From Streptomyces sp. HUAS YS2 (GTDB lineage Bacteria > Actinomycetota > Actinomycetes > Streptomycetales > Streptomycetaceae): DNA of 64,000 nucleotides. The stretch lies in contig NZ_CP137573.1 of the NCBI RefSeq assembly GCF_033343995.1, forward strand, positions 1,302,001 through 1,366,000, written 5' to 3'. The number at the start of each line of letters is the position of its first letter. The stretch's first letter is position 1. A model generated the notes under the pieces. That model worked only from the letters and a program-made list of their open reading frames with translations. It had not been told where the DNA came from and made no database searches. The translations under genes were made by a program, and so were the position numbers. This document shows, in pieces, positions 16,635 through 25,339 of this stretch.

Positions 16635-17810
16635 TCAGCCGACGGAGACCGCGGGCGGGCCGGAGGCCACCCCCGCGTCCTCCATGGCCGCGGCGATCTT
16701 CTGCGCCTCCTCGATGAGGGTCTCCACGATCCGCGACTCGGGGACGGTCTTGACGACCTGTCCCTTCACGAAGATCTGGCCCTTGCCGTTGCCGGAGGCG
16801 ACCCCGAGATCGGCCTCGCGGGCCTCCCCCGGTCCGTTGACCACGCAGCCCATCACGGCCACCCGCAGCGGTACTTCCATGCCTTCGAGCCCGGCGGTGA
16901 CCTGGTCGGCGAGCTTGTACACGTCTACCTGGGCACGGCCGCAGGACGGGCAGGACACGATCTCCAGGCGGCGCTGCCGCAGCCCGAGCGACTCCAGGAT
17001 CTGGATGCCGACCTTGATCTCCTCGACCGGCGGGGCCGAGAGGGAGACCCTGATGGTGTCGCCGATGCCCTCGCCGAGCAGCGCCCCGAAGGCGACGGCC
17101 GACTTGACCGTCCCCTGGAAGGCCGGTCCCGCCTCGGTCACTCCGAGGTGCAGCGGATAGTCGCAGGCCGCGGCGAGCCCGCGGTAGGCGTTCACCATCA
17201 CGACCGGGTCGTTGTGCTTCACCGAGATCTTGAGGTCGCCGAATCCGTGCTCCTCGAAAAGCGACGCCTCCCAGAGGGCGGATTCCACCAGGGCCTCCGG
17301 TGTCGCCCTGCCGTGTTTCTCGAGGAGTCGCCGGTCGAGCGAGCCCGCGTTCACTCCGATACGGATCGGAATGCCGGCGGCGGAGGCCGCCTTCGCGATC
17401 TCCTTCACCTTGTCGTCGAACTGCTTGATGTTTCCCGGATTCACCCGGACCGCCGCACAGCCCGCGTCGATCGCCGCGAACACGTACTTCGGCTGGAAGT
17501 GGATGTCGGCGATCACCGGGATGCGCGACTTCTGCGCGATGACCGCGAGCGCGTCCGCGTCGTCCTGGGTCGGACACGCCACCCGGACGATCTGGCAGCC
17601 GGCCGCGGTCAGCTCGGCGATCTGCTGGAGCGTCGCGCCGACGTCGGAGGTCCGGGTCGTCGTCATCGACTGCACCGAGACGGGCGCGTCCCCGCCCACC
17701 GCCACCGGCCCGACGTGGATCCGCCGCGAGACGCGGCGCTCCGCCAGGGGCCGGGGCGGGGGGTGGGGAAGCCCCAGAGGGACGGAACGACCGTCCGCTC
17801 CCGCGCTCAC
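16635..17810 (-). CDS. ispG: (E)-4-hydroxy-3-methylbut-2-enyl-diphosphate synthase
   Basis: 391 aa from a GTG start. It reduces MEcPP to HMBPP in the MEP pathway using a 4Fe-4S cluster held by the two Cys of SCPSCGR (residues about 286-290), the Cys of [11 protein letters not shown] and a following Glu. The TIM-barrel N-terminal domain is recognisable from [10 protein letters not shown] and [17 protein letters not shown]. It is four bases downstream of hpnH. The first 25 residues ([20 protein letters not shown]) are a low-complexity extension that is not part of the fold. Like dxs it is probably a pathway-dedicated extra copy. Confidence 0.95.
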   Translation of the reverse strand: MSAGADGRSVPLGLPHPPPRPLAERRVSRRIHVGPVAVGGDAPVSVQSMTTTRTSDVGATLQQIAELTAAGCQIVRVACPTQDDADALAVIAQKSRIPVIADIHFQPKYVFAAIDAGCAAVRVNPGNIKQFDDKVKEIAKAASAAGIPIRIGVNAGSLDRRLLEKHGRATPEALVESALWEASLFEEHGFGDLKISVKHNDPVVMVNAYRGLAAACDYPLHLGVTEAGPAFQGTVKSAVAFGALLGEGIGDTIRVSLSAPPVEEIKVGIQILESLGLRQRRLEIVSCPSCGRAQVDVYKLADQVTAGLEGMEVPLRVAVMGCVVNGPGEAREADLGVASGNGKGQIFVKGQVVKTVPESRIVETLIEEAQKIAAAMEDAGVASGPPAVSVG

Positions 17811-17814
17811 GACG

Positions 17815-18837
17815 TCACCCGTGGTTCTGGGAGACGGTCTCGCGGGCCGCGCGCAGGGACTCCTTGAGCGAGCCCATGGTGGCGAGGACGGCGGTGGGCT
17901 CGTAGCCGCAGTGCGCCATGCAGTTGGCGCAGCGCGGGTCCTTGCCCCGGCCGTACTTGTTCCAGTCGGTGTCCTCGATCAGCTCCCGGTACGTGGGGAC
18001 GTATCCGTCGCTCATCAGGTAGCAGGGCCGCTGCCAGCCGAAGAGGGAGTAGTTCGGGATCGCCCAGGCGGTGCACGGGAAGTCCGCCTTGCCCTCCAGG
18101 AAGTCCAGGAAGAGCGGCGAGTGGTTGAGCCGCCAGCGGCGCCGGTTGCCGCCGGCGAACGCCTTCTTGAACAGCTCGCGGGTCTGCTCGACGCCGAGGA
18201 AGTGCTCCTGGTCGGGGGCCTTCTCGTAGGCGTAGGCGGGCGAGATCATCATTTCGTCGACCTGAAGGTCGTCGTTGAGGAAGTTCAGCACCTCGATGAT
18301 CGTCTGGGGGGTGTCGGTGTTGAAGAAGGTCGAGTTGGTGGTGACCCGGAAGCCCTGCCTCTTGGCCTCCTTGATCGCCGCCACCGCCTCGTCGAACACG
18401 CCCTCCTTGGCCACCGACTCGTCGTGCCGCTCACGGAGCCCGTCGATGTGCACCGCGAAGGCGAAGTACGGGGAGGGAGTGAACTTCTCCAGCTTCTTCC
18501 GCAGCAGGAGGGCGTTGGTGCAAAGGAAGACGTACTTCTTCCTCGCGACCAACTGGCGCACGATCTCGTCGATCTGAGGGTGCATCAACGGTTCGCCACC
18601 GGCGATGGAGACCATCGGGGCACCGGACTCCAGCACGGCGCCGACGGCTTGCGCGACCGGCATGCGCTGCTTGAGGACGCCCGCCGGGTGCTGGATCTTG
18701 CCGCAGCCCTCGCATTTCAGGTTGCAGGCGTACAACGGCTCCAGTTCGACGATGAGCGGGAACTTGTCCCGCTTGCGGAGCTTCTGTTCGAAGAGATAGG
18801 TCCCGACCCGGATGGACTGACGGAGCGGCATGGCCAT
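17815..18837 (-). CDS. hpnH: adenosyl-hopene transferase HpnH (radical SAM)
   Basis: 340 aa, start at ATG 18837 with AGGAGG 9 bases upstream. The radical SAM motif is C38, C42 and C45 (CNLKCEGC), followed by [11 protein letters not shown]. The C-terminal Cys group ([14 protein letters not shown]) is typical of HpnH. It generates a 5'-deoxyadenosyl radical that adds to the double bond of diploptene to give adenosylhopane, the first step of side-chain extension. It is six bases after the nucleosidase gene that acts next in the pathway. Confidence 0.96.
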   Translation of the reverse strand: MAMPLRQSIRVGTYLFEQKLRKRDKFPLIVELEPLYACNLKCEGCGKIQHPAGVLKQRMPVAQAVGAVLESGAPMVSIAGGEPLMHPQIDEIVRQLVARKKYVFLCTNALLLRKKLEKFTPSPYFAFAVHIDGLRERHDESVAKEGVFDEAVAAIKEAKRQGFRVTTNSTFFNTDTPQTIIEVLNFLNDDLQVDEMMISPAYAYEKAPDQEHFLGVEQTRELFKKAFAGGNRRRWRLNHSPLFLDFLEGKADFPCTAWAIPNYSLFGWQRPCYLMSDGYVPTYRELIEDTDWNKYGRGKDPRCANCMAHCGYEPTAVLATMGSLKESLRAARETVSQNHG

Positions 18838-18843
18838 ACTCGC

Positions 18844-19545
18844 TCACCTCCTGGGGAGCAGCAAAGAACGGTGCCATTCGAAGAAAGCGGGAAGGACGGC
18901 ACGAAGAACACGGAAGGCTGATATTCCCCCGCGCACCGTGCCGATTCGGACCAGCTCATGCTCTGGAGCGTCCACGACCACCCGGACGGCCGCAACCGGA
19001 CGGGGTCCGGCGGCGAGCGCGGTACGGAGCGTGGCGGCGGACTCCATGTCGACCGCGATCGCCCCGCCGGCCAGCAGCTCGGCCCGCTCGTGACCGCGTA
19101 CGACGTGGTCCGATCCGGTCAGCGGGCCGGTGTGGACGGTGCGACCGGGCAGCGCTCGGACCAGGGCCTTCACAAGGAGCTCGGTACCCGTGCAGGGCGT
19201 GTCGCCGTCCGGGTCACGGGTTCCCTCGGCGACCACGAGGTCCCCGGGGTGCATCCCGGGGGCGAGGCCGGCGCAGAAGCCCGAGGCGAGCACGGCGGCG
19301 TCGCGCCAGGGCTCGCGCCCCAGCTGCCGGGCGACGGCCCGGCGGGCGTGCGCGGGGCCCATGCCGGTGCGCAGCACGTTCACCGGTCCGGCGGCGCCGC
19401 CGAGGCCGCCGCTCCGCAGGGCGAGCTGCTCGATGCCGAGCGCACAGGCGATCAGGAGCGGCGGCACCGCACCGGCCGACCGGGAACCGGCGGATGCCGA
19501 ACCGGCCGATGCGGAACCGGCGGGCTCCGGTCCGCGGGGCATCAT
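18844..19545 (-). CDS. hpnG: adenosylhopane nucleosidase (HpnG-like phosphorylase family 1)
   Basis: 233 aa. The start is one of two adjacent ATGs (19545 or 19542) lying in the stop of shc. The core shows LLIACALGIEQ, VLRTGMGPAHA, ASGFCAGLAPGMHPGDLVVAE, GAIAVDMESAA (the ME pair that contacts the ribose of the nucleoside) and AVRVVVDAPEH, the nucleoside phosphorylase/nucleosidase pattern. In hopanoid clusters this enzyme removes adenine from adenosylhopane to give ribosylhopane. The Ala/Ser/Gly-repeat N-terminus (GSASAGSASAGSRSAG, encoded by a short internal repeat) is unusual and probably disordered. Confidence 0.9.
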   Translation of the reverse strand: MMPRGPEPAGSASAGSASAGSRSAGAVPPLLIACALGIEQLALRSGGLGGAAGPVNVLRTGMGPAHARRAVARQLGREPWRDAAVLASGFCAGLAPGMHPGDLVVAEGTRDPDGDTPCTGTELLVKALVRALPGRTVHTGPLTGSDHVVRGHERAELLAGGAIAVDMESAATLRTALAAGPRPVAAVRVVVDAPEHELVRIGTVRGGISAFRVLRAVLPAFFEWHRSLLLPRR

Positions 19546-21599
19546 CCCTCCCCGGCGTGCGCGGGACCGGCGTCCGCACCGGGGCGCCCGGCTCGGGCCG
19601 AGCCGGGCGCCCGGGCCGGCAGCCCGGCCGGCTCGGGTTCGCCGTTCAGGTACCGGCCGAGCGCGGTGAGCGGGAAGACCAGCCGGTACAGGTGGTAGTT
19701 GATGGAGAAGTCCCAGGGGAAGCCGGTGCCGGTGAAGTACGGCTCGTCCCAGGTCCCGTCCGCCCGCTGGGTCTCGGTGAGCCAGGCGACGCCCCTCTCG
19801 ACGGCCTCGCTGTCCCGCTCCCCGGCCGCGAGCAGCGCGATCAGCGCCCAGCCGGTCTGCGAGGCGGTCGAGACACCGCGCCCGATCCAGCTTCGCTCCT
19901 TGTACGAGCGCAGGTCCTCGCCCCAGCCGCCGTCGTCGTTCTGCACGGACTCCAGCCAGGCGACAGCGCGCCGGAGCGCGGGATGCGTGACGGGCAGTCC
20001 GGCCGCGGTGAGCGCGGGCACCACGGAGGCTGTTCCGTAGAGGTAGTTGACGCCCCAGCGCCCGAACCAGCCCCCGTCGGCGTCCTGTTCGGCGAGGAGC
20101 CAGTCGATTCCCCTGCGGGCGCGCGGGTGTTGCGCCTGCCCCTCGTAGCCGAGCACCTCGACGACGTGCGCGGTGACGTCGGCCGACGGCGGGTCGATCA
20201 CCTCGCCGAAGTCGCAGAACGGCAGCCGGTTGGGGAACGGGCTGGTGTTGTCGGCGTCGAAGGCGCCCCAGGCCCCGTTGCGCGACTGCATGCCGAGGGT
20301 CCAGCGCGCGGCGCGGGCGACGGCCGCGTCGACCTTGGCGGGGTCGGGGTGCTTCACCCGGCGCAGGGCGAGGATCACCTCGGCGGTGTCGTCGATGTCC
20401 GGGTAGTTGTCGTTGTGGAACTCGAACGCCCAGCCGCCGGGGGCGAGTCCGGGCCGCCGCACGGCCCAGTCCCCCTTCTTGACGATCTCCTCGTCGAGCA
20501 TCCAGTCGACGGCCCTCACCAGCGCCGGGTGGTCGGGCGCGAGCCCCGCGTCGGCGAGCGCGATGGTGGCCAGGCAGGTGTCCCAGACCGGGGACTGGCA
20601 GGCCTCGATCATGCGGGCGCCGTCCTCGCGCCACACCGCGAACCGGTCGAGGGACTCCAGGCCGGCCCGCATCACGGGGTGCTCGAGGTCGTAGCCGAGC
20701 AGGTGCAGGGCGATCAGCGAGTACACGGCGGGCGGCTGGATGCCGCCCCAGCAGCCGTCGCTCTCCTGCCGCTCGACGATCCAGCGGGCGGCCGTGTTCA
20801 TCGCCGCCCGGCGCAGCCGGCGCGGCGCGACCCGGTGGTAGACGTGCAGCGCCTTGTCGAGCCGCTGGAAGACGCCGTCCCAGCTGGCCGGCGGGGCCGG
20901 GCGGGCGGGCGGGACCGGCCGGGCGGGGTCGGTGTGCAGCTCGGTCAGCGGGAACGGCGCGGGGCGCACCGGGCGCTTTGCCGAGACGACGCTCAGCGGC
21001 ACGATGGTCTGCCGCGCCCAGCAGCCGAAGTCGTAGATGTTCAGCGGGAACCACGAGGGCAGCAGGATCAGCTCCGGCGGCACCTCGGGCAGGTCGTCCC
21101 ACCTCCACCAGCCGAACAGGGCCAGCCAGATCCGGGTGAAGACCCGGGCGGCGGCGATGCCGCCGTGCTCGCGGATCCACGCGGCGGCACGTGCCATGTG
21201 CGGGTCCTCGGGCCGGTCCCCGGCGAGCCGCAGCGCCACGTACGCCTCGACGGTGGTGGACAGTTCGCCGGGCCCGCCGTAGAACGTGGCCCAGGTGCCG
21301 TCCTCGCGCTGCTCGCCGCGGATGAACAGGGCGGTGGCGCGGGTGGTCTCCTCGTCGCGGATGCCCAGGAACTGACGGAGCAGCAGGTCCTCGGCGTCCA
21401 TGGTGACGTTGGTCTCGAGGTCGCCCTTCCACCAGCCGGCGGCGTCCTGGCGGGCGAGGAGGTGCTCGGTCGAGCGCTGTGCGGCGCGCGCGGCGGCGCC
21501 GCGCAATTCGCCCGGAGCGGATGGTGTGTCGGTCGTACGGCCGGCCTCGGCAGCCCGGGGTCCCACGGCCCCGGCGCTTCCGTCGGTCGTCGCTGTCAT
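19542..21599 (-). CDS. shc: squalene-hopene cyclase
   Basis: 685 aa from ATG 21599 with GAAGGGG upstream. It cyclises squalene to hopene and hopanol. The protonating DXDD motif is DIDD at residues 401-404. Several QW repeats are seen (QDAAGWW, QREDGTW, QESDGCWGG, QSRNGAWGAFD, QDADGGWFGRWG, QNDDGGWGED, QRADGTW), which tighten the alpha/alpha barrels. The enzyme is a monotopic membrane protein. The region at about 205-240 (ARPVPPARPAPPASW) is a longer Pro-rich insertion than usual, and the last 30 residues are low-complexity. Its stop overlaps hpnG. A strong hairpin lies between it and the upstream polyprenyl synthase gene. Confidence 0.97.
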   Translation of the reverse strand: MTATTDGSAGAVGPRAAEAGRTTDTPSAPGELRGAAARAAQRSTEHLLARQDAAGWWKGDLETNVTMDAEDLLLRQFLGIRDEETTRATALFIRGEQREDGTWATFYGGPGELSTTVEAYVALRLAGDRPEDPHMARAAAWIREHGGIAAARVFTRIWLALFGWWRWDDLPEVPPELILLPSWFPLNIYDFGCWARQTIVPLSVVSAKRPVRPAPFPLTELHTDPARPVPPARPAPPASWDGVFQRLDKALHVYHRVAPRRLRRAAMNTAARWIVERQESDGCWGGIQPPAVYSLIALHLLGYDLEHPVMRAGLESLDRFAVWREDGARMIEACQSPVWDTCLATIALADAGLAPDHPALVRAVDWMLDEEIVKKGDWAVRRPGLAPGGWAFEFHNDNYPDIDDTAEVILALRRVKHPDPAKVDAAVARAARWTLGMQSRNGAWGAFDADNTSPFPNRLPFCDFGEVIDPPSADVTAHVVEVLGYEGQAQHPRARRGIDWLLAEQDADGGWFGRWGVNYLYGTASVVPALTAAGLPVTHPALRRAVAWLESVQNDDGGWGEDLRSYKERSWIGRGVSTASQTGWALIALLAAGERDSEAVERGVAWLTETQRADGTWDEPYFTGTGFPWDFSINYHLYRLVFPLTALGRYLNGEPEPAGLPARAPGSARAGRPGADAGPAHAGEG

Positions 21600-21650
21600 G
21601 GCGTCCCCTTCGTGCAGTCGGTTGCTTCTGCTTCTTCGGGTCTGCCGTCG

Positions 21651-21672
21651 GCCGGCGCCGGATGGCGCCGGC
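21651..21672 (-). other. hairpin in the shc leader within the hopanoid operon
   Basis: A perfect 9-bp stem (GCCGGCGCC / GGCGCCGGC) with a GGAT loop lies in the only sizeable gap (107 bases) of the otherwise tightly packed operon, between the polyprenyl synthase stop and shc. There is no T tract. It may be an RNA-processing or stability element, a partial terminator, or the edge of an internal promoter region for shc. Confidence 0.5.
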
Positions 21673-21706
21673 CGGCGACCGCGCACTCATATCAGGGTGA
21701 TGGTGA

Positions 21707-22807
21707 TCATCTCTTCCGTACGACGACGAAGTCGGCGAGCGCGACGAGCTGCGCCCTGACCCGCTCGGGCATGTCGACCTCGTGCAGGGCCTCGATGGCC
21801 GTTCCGTGCTGGCGGCGGGCCTCCTGAGAGGTCCACTCGCGGCCGCCGGCCTCCTCGATCAGGGCGGCGCGGGCGGCGAACTCCTCCTCGGAGAACGAGT
21901 CGAAGTCGGTGCTCTTGGCGTCGGCCGCGAGGAGCTGCCCGAGCCGCTCGGAGGCCGGGCCGCCGGCCGCGAGGGCGGCGACGACCGGCAGCGACTTCTT
22001 GCGCTGGCGCAGGTCGCTCCAGGTCTGCTTGCCGGTGGCCTCCGGGTCGCCCCAGATGCCGAGCAGGTCGTCGACGGCCTGGAAGGCGAGGCCGAGGTGG
22101 TAGCCGTACTCCTCCAGCTTGTCGGCGGTCCGGTCGTCGGCGCCGCCGAGCACCGCTCCGATGGAGACGGCGCAGGCCAGCAGCGCGCCGGTCTTGTTGC
22201 CCTCCATCGTCAGGCACTCCTCGACCGTGACCCGCTCACGGTGCTCGTAGGAGATGTCCTGCGCCTGCCCGTCGATCAGCTTGCGGGTGGCGGTGGTGAG
22301 CCGGCGGGTGGCGCGGCCGGCCTCGACGGTGCCGAGTTCCAGGAGCAGTTCGTTGGCCAGCGCGAACAGCGCGTCGCCGACGAGGATCGCCTGGGCCGGG
22401 CCGTGCACCTTCCAGACGGTGTCGCGGTGCCGGCGCTGCTCGTCGCCGTCCATCAGGTCGTCGTGCAGCAGCGAGAAGTTGTGCACCAGCTCCACGGCGA
22501 CGGCGCCGGGGATGCCGATCTCGGGGGCTCTGCCGGCGGCCTCGGCGGAGAGCAGCGCGAGCGCCGGACGGACGGCCTTGCCGCTGTCGGCGTCGGTGGG
22601 GTTGCCCTGTGCGTCGATCCAGCCGAAGTGGTAGGCGGCCACGGTGTCCATGGGCGGTGCGAGGCGGTCGACGGCCGCCCGCAGGACGGGGGTGCACAGG
22701 GCCCGCCCCCGCTCCAGAAGTGCGGTCACGTCCGCGGTGTCGACAACCGGGTTGCCCGGTGGCACAGTCGGCACGGTCTCTCCTCTTGTTCCGGTACTCA
22801 CGCTCAT
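21707..22807 (-). CDS. polyprenyl (farnesyl-type) diphosphate synthase
   Basis: 366 aa, trans-prenyltransferase fold. The first Asp-rich motif is LLHDDLMDGD (DDxxD) and the second AFQAVDDLLGIWGD (DDxxxxxxD); RP after GKAV and KT in GNKTGALL are typical substrate-binding parts. It condenses DMAPP/IPP to a short allylic chain. In the hopanoid operon it should supply farnesyl diphosphate for HpnC/HpnD. Chain length cannot be fixed by eye: the residues before the first motif (VHNFSLL) give two bulky positions, suggestive of C15-C20. Start and stop are coupled to hpnE (ATGA at 22804-22807). Confidence 0.93.
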   Translation of the reverse strand: MSVSTGTRGETVPTVPPGNPVVDTADVTALLERGRALCTPVLRAAVDRLAPPMDTVAAYHFGWIDAQGNPTDADSGKAVRPALALLSAEAAGRAPEIGIPGAVAVELVHNFSLLHDDLMDGDEQRRHRDTVWKVHGPAQAILVGDALFALANELLLELGTVEAGRATRRLTTATRKLIDGQAQDISYEHRERVTVEECLTMEGNKTGALLACAVSIGAVLGGADDRTADKLEEYGYHLGLAFQAVDDLLGIWGDPEATGKQTWSDLRQRKKSLPVVAALAAGGPASERLGQLLAADAKSTDFDSFSEEEFAARAALIEEAGGREWTSQEARRQHGTAIEALHEVDMPERVRAQLVALADFVVVRKR

Positions 22808-24249
22808 ACCGCCTCCTGCAGCGGATGTTCATGGGGGCGGCCGAGGGCCGAGAGTGCTGCGTCGGCGGCACTGAAGCCGCTGCGCACAGCACCCTCCATG
22901 GTGGCGGGCCAGCCGGTGGCGGTCCATGCGCCGGCCAGGGCGAGGCCGGGCGCGGCGGTGCGGGCGCCGGGGCGGAGCCGCCCGACGCCCGGGGTGGGCG
23001 CGAACGTGGCCGTCCGCTCCCGGGTGACGAAGAAGTCCCGTACGCCGGCGCCGCGGGCGGCGGGCAGCAGCCGCTCCAGCTCCGGCAGGTAGCGCTCCCG
23101 CAGGACGACGACCGGCTCGTCGATCTCGTCCTGCGCGGCCGACTGCGAGACGGCGAGGTACTGCCCTCCACCCTTCAGGCCGGAGGACTCGGTGCGGTCG
23201 AAGACCCACTGCACCGGCGAGCCGAGCGCGGTGAAGAAGGGCTGCCGGAGGACCTTGCGGTCGTAGACGACATGGACGTTGAGGATCGGCGCGGTGCCGA
23301 TGTCGAGCAGCCGGTCGGGGTCGGCGAGCGCGCCCTCCGGCAGCAGGCCGTGGGCCTCGCGCTGCGGAACGGCGAGGACGACGGCGTCGGCGTCGAGGGT
23401 CTCGCCGGGAACCTGGACGGCCCAGCGCCCGTCGGCCGTACGGGAGATCCGCTCGGCCTTGGTGCGCAGTTCGGTGCGGACGCCGAGTGAGTCGAGGGCC
23501 TTGCGGGCCCGGGTGTCGTGCAGTTCGCCGAGCGGGACGTGCGCCCAGCCGATGTCGGCCGCGCCGGGGTCGGAGAGCAGCCCGGTCTTGAAGACCATCG
23601 CGGCCAGGCCCATGGAGGCGTGCGGCGCGGTGGCGTTGAGGGTGGCGACGCCGACGAGGTCCCACAGGGCCTCGATGGTGCGCGGCGTCTGGCCGTGCCG
23701 GCCGAGCCAGGTGGCGAAGTCGATGCCGTCGAGGGCCGGGTCGGCGGGGTCGAGCTTCTTGAGCGCGAGGGCGGCGCGCGCCACCCCGGCCCGCTCGGCC
23801 GGGGACAGGTGCGGGTAGGTCGCCAGGCTGGCGGCGAGGTGCAGCGGTACGGGCAGGCCGGTGCGGCGCAGCCGCCCGAGCCGGGGCCCGCGCGGGTGCG
23901 CGACGTCGAGCACGGGCACGTCGAGGCGGTCCTGCAGCGGGGCGAGGTGGGCGGCGTCGATCCGGTCGAGGAACCAGCGGTACGCGGTGCAGCAGCGCAG
24001 GTAGACGTGCTGGCCGTTGTCGACGGTCAGCTCCCCGCGCTCGAACGAGAACGCGAGGCCGCCGAGCCGCGGCCGGCCTTCGAGCAGGGTCACGCGCGCC
24101 CCGGAGTCGGCGAGCCGCAGGGCGGCGGTGACTCCGGCGAGTCCGCCGCCGACGACGACGGCGTGCGGAGCCGCCGCGAACGCGGTGGAGTCCGGTGCGT
24201 CGCGGTCGCCGGGCGCCGTGAGGCGACCCGTGCTGTCGTCCGTCGTCAC
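22804..24249 (-). CDS. hpnE: hydroxysqualene dehydroxylase HpnE
   Basis: 481 aa from a GTG start with AAGGGAGG four bases upstream. The FAD-binding dinucleotide fold VVVGGGLAGVTAALRLADSG is at residues about 31-50, and GRPRLGGLAFSF is the following phytoene-desaturase-like signature. The C-terminal FAD-contact region is LALAGAWTATGWPATMEGAVRSG. HpnE reduces hydroxysqualene to squalene after HpnC/HpnD action. The first 28 residues are a polar extension. It is translationally coupled on both sides, to a 48-aa ORF upstream and the polyprenyl synthase downstream. Confidence 0.94.
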   Translation of the reverse strand: MTTDDSTGRLTAPGDRDAPDSTAFAAAPHAVVVGGGLAGVTAALRLADSGARVTLLEGRPRLGGLAFSFERGELTVDNGQHVYLRCCTAYRWFLDRIDAAHLAPLQDRLDVPVLDVAHPRGPRLGRLRRTGLPVPLHLAASLATYPHLSPAERAGVARAALALKKLDPADPALDGIDFATWLGRHGQTPRTIEALWDLVGVATLNATAPHASMGLAAMVFKTGLLSDPGAADIGWAHVPLGELHDTRARKALDSLGVRTELRTKAERISRTADGRWAVQVPGETLDADAVVLAVPQREAHGLLPEGALADPDRLLDIGTAPILNVHVVYDRKVLRQPFFTALGSPVQWVFDRTESSGLKGGGQYLAVSQSAAQDEIDEPVVVLRERYLPELERLLPAARGAGVRDFFVTRERTATFAPTPGVGRLRPGARTAAPGLALAGAWTATGWPATMEGAVRSGFSAADAALSALGRPHEHPLQEAV

Positions 24250-24392
24250 GACGCCTCCCTTCGTGCCGCCCCAGGCATGGACGCGGTACTCCTCGCGCGG
24301 GTTGCGCGGGCGGCCGCCACGGCCCGGCCGCCGCGAGGCGCCTGGCCTGCGGCACGGACCACAGGAGCCAGGGGTTCAGCTCGACTCGTCAC
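24246..24392 (-). CDS. coupled 48-aa ORF between hpnD and hpnE, unknown
   Basis: It starts at a GTG (24392) overlapping the hpnD stop (GTGA), behind GAGGAGG about 6 bases upstream, and its stop overlaps the GTG of hpnE. The product (MTSRAEPLAPVVRAAGQAPR at the start, rich in Ala and Arg, ending MPGAARREAS) has no recognisable domain. Codon third positions are G/C-rich but the frame is short, so this alone is weak. Ribosome binding sites and overlaps on both sides argue that it is translated, either as a real basic miniprotein or simply as a coupling device from hpnD to hpnE. Confidence 0.5.
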   Translation of the reverse strand: MTSRAEPLAPVVRAAGQAPRGGRAVAAARATRARSTASMPGAARREAS

Positions 24393-25339
24393 GCGCGCCT
24401 CCTCACGGTGCGGCGGGAGATGTGCCGGGCGTCCAGGCCGGAGAGGCCGCGGACGGCAACGTACGCCTTCTCCCGGCCGGGCAGCGAGACCCGGCCGCGC
24501 AGTACGGCCTCGGGGTCGCGCTCGATCCGGTCGAGGAGTCTGCGGTAGATGCCGGCCATGGCGGCGACGCACGCCCCGCTGCGCCGGTCGAGCATCGGCA
24601 GCAGCCGGTAGCCCTCGGCGAACAGGGCACGGGCGCGGCGGACTTCGTAGTGCACGAGTCCGGCGAAGTCGGCCCCGGGGGGCAGGGCCGCGTCCTGGAA
24701 GCCGTCGGTGCAGCCGAACTTGGCGAGGTCGTCGGCGGGCAGGTAGACCCGCCCGTTGCCGGCGTCCTCGCGGACGTCCCGCAGGATGTTGGTGAGCTGG
24801 AGCGCGAGCCCCAGCGTGTCGGCGTACTCCGGGGCGCGCTCGGCGCCGTGCGCGCCCGACTGGGTGCCGAACACGCCGAGCGAGAGCCGGCCGATGGCGC
24901 CCGCGACGCAGCGGCAGTAGACCTTGAGGTCGTCCCAGGTCTCGTAGGTCTGGCCGCGCACGTCCATCAGGACGCCGTCGATCAGTTCGTCGAGCCCGCC
25001 GAGCGGGATCGGGAAGCGCTCGGCGGCGTCGGCCAGGGCCACGGCGACCGGATCGGTGTCGTCCTGGTCCACGTCGCCCTTGCGGATCCGGTCGAGCAGC
25101 GCGCGGGTGGCCTCCAGCCGCTCTCGCTTGGTCTCCGGCGCCAGCTCGCCGTCGCCGATGTCGTCGACCCGCCGCGAGAAGGCGTAGAGCGCCGACATGG
25201 CCTGGCGCTTGTCGGCCGGCAGCAGCCGGATCCCGTACGCGAAGTTGCGGGCCTGCTGCCCGGTGACGGTCTCGCAGTAGCTGTACGCGGCCCGTACCGG
25301 CGCGGACAGCTCGTTGTGCGGCTCCACGGTCCGGCTCAC
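24389..25339 (-). CDS. hpnD: presqualene diphosphate synthase HpnD
   Basis: 316 aa from GTG 25339, overlapping the hpnC stop. It is a squalene/phytoene synthase fold enzyme that condenses two farnesyl diphosphates to presqualene diphosphate. Motifs: YSYCETVTGQQARNFAYGIRLLP, the first Asp-rich site AFSRRVDDIGDGE, and the second LTNILRDVREDAGNGRVYLP (DxxED). The order HpnC, HpnD, HpnE is the three-enzyme bacterial squalene route. The lower-strand end continues directly into the 48-aa ORF. Confidence 0.95.
   Translation of the reverse strand: MSRTVEPHNELSAPVRAAYSYCETVTGQQARNFAYGIRLLPADKRQAMSALYAFSRRVDDIGDGELAPETKRERLEATRALLDRIRKGDVDQDDTDPVAVALADAAERFPIPLGGLDELIDGVLMDVRGQTYETWDDLKVYCRCVAGAIGRLSLGVFGTQSGAHGAERAPEYADTLGLALQLTNILRDVREDAGNGRVYLPADDLAKFGCTDGFQDAALPPGADFAGLVHYEVRRARALFAEGYRLLPMLDRRSGACVAAMAGIYRRLLDRIERDPEAVLRGRVSLPGREKAYVAVRGLSGLDARHISRRTVRRRA

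Noticed and set aside
18846..21690. Very long minus-strand frame spanning the nucleosidase and shc
   Set aside because: Only its last 233 codons are the nucleosidase; the rest is an Arg/Pro-rich shadow of shc.
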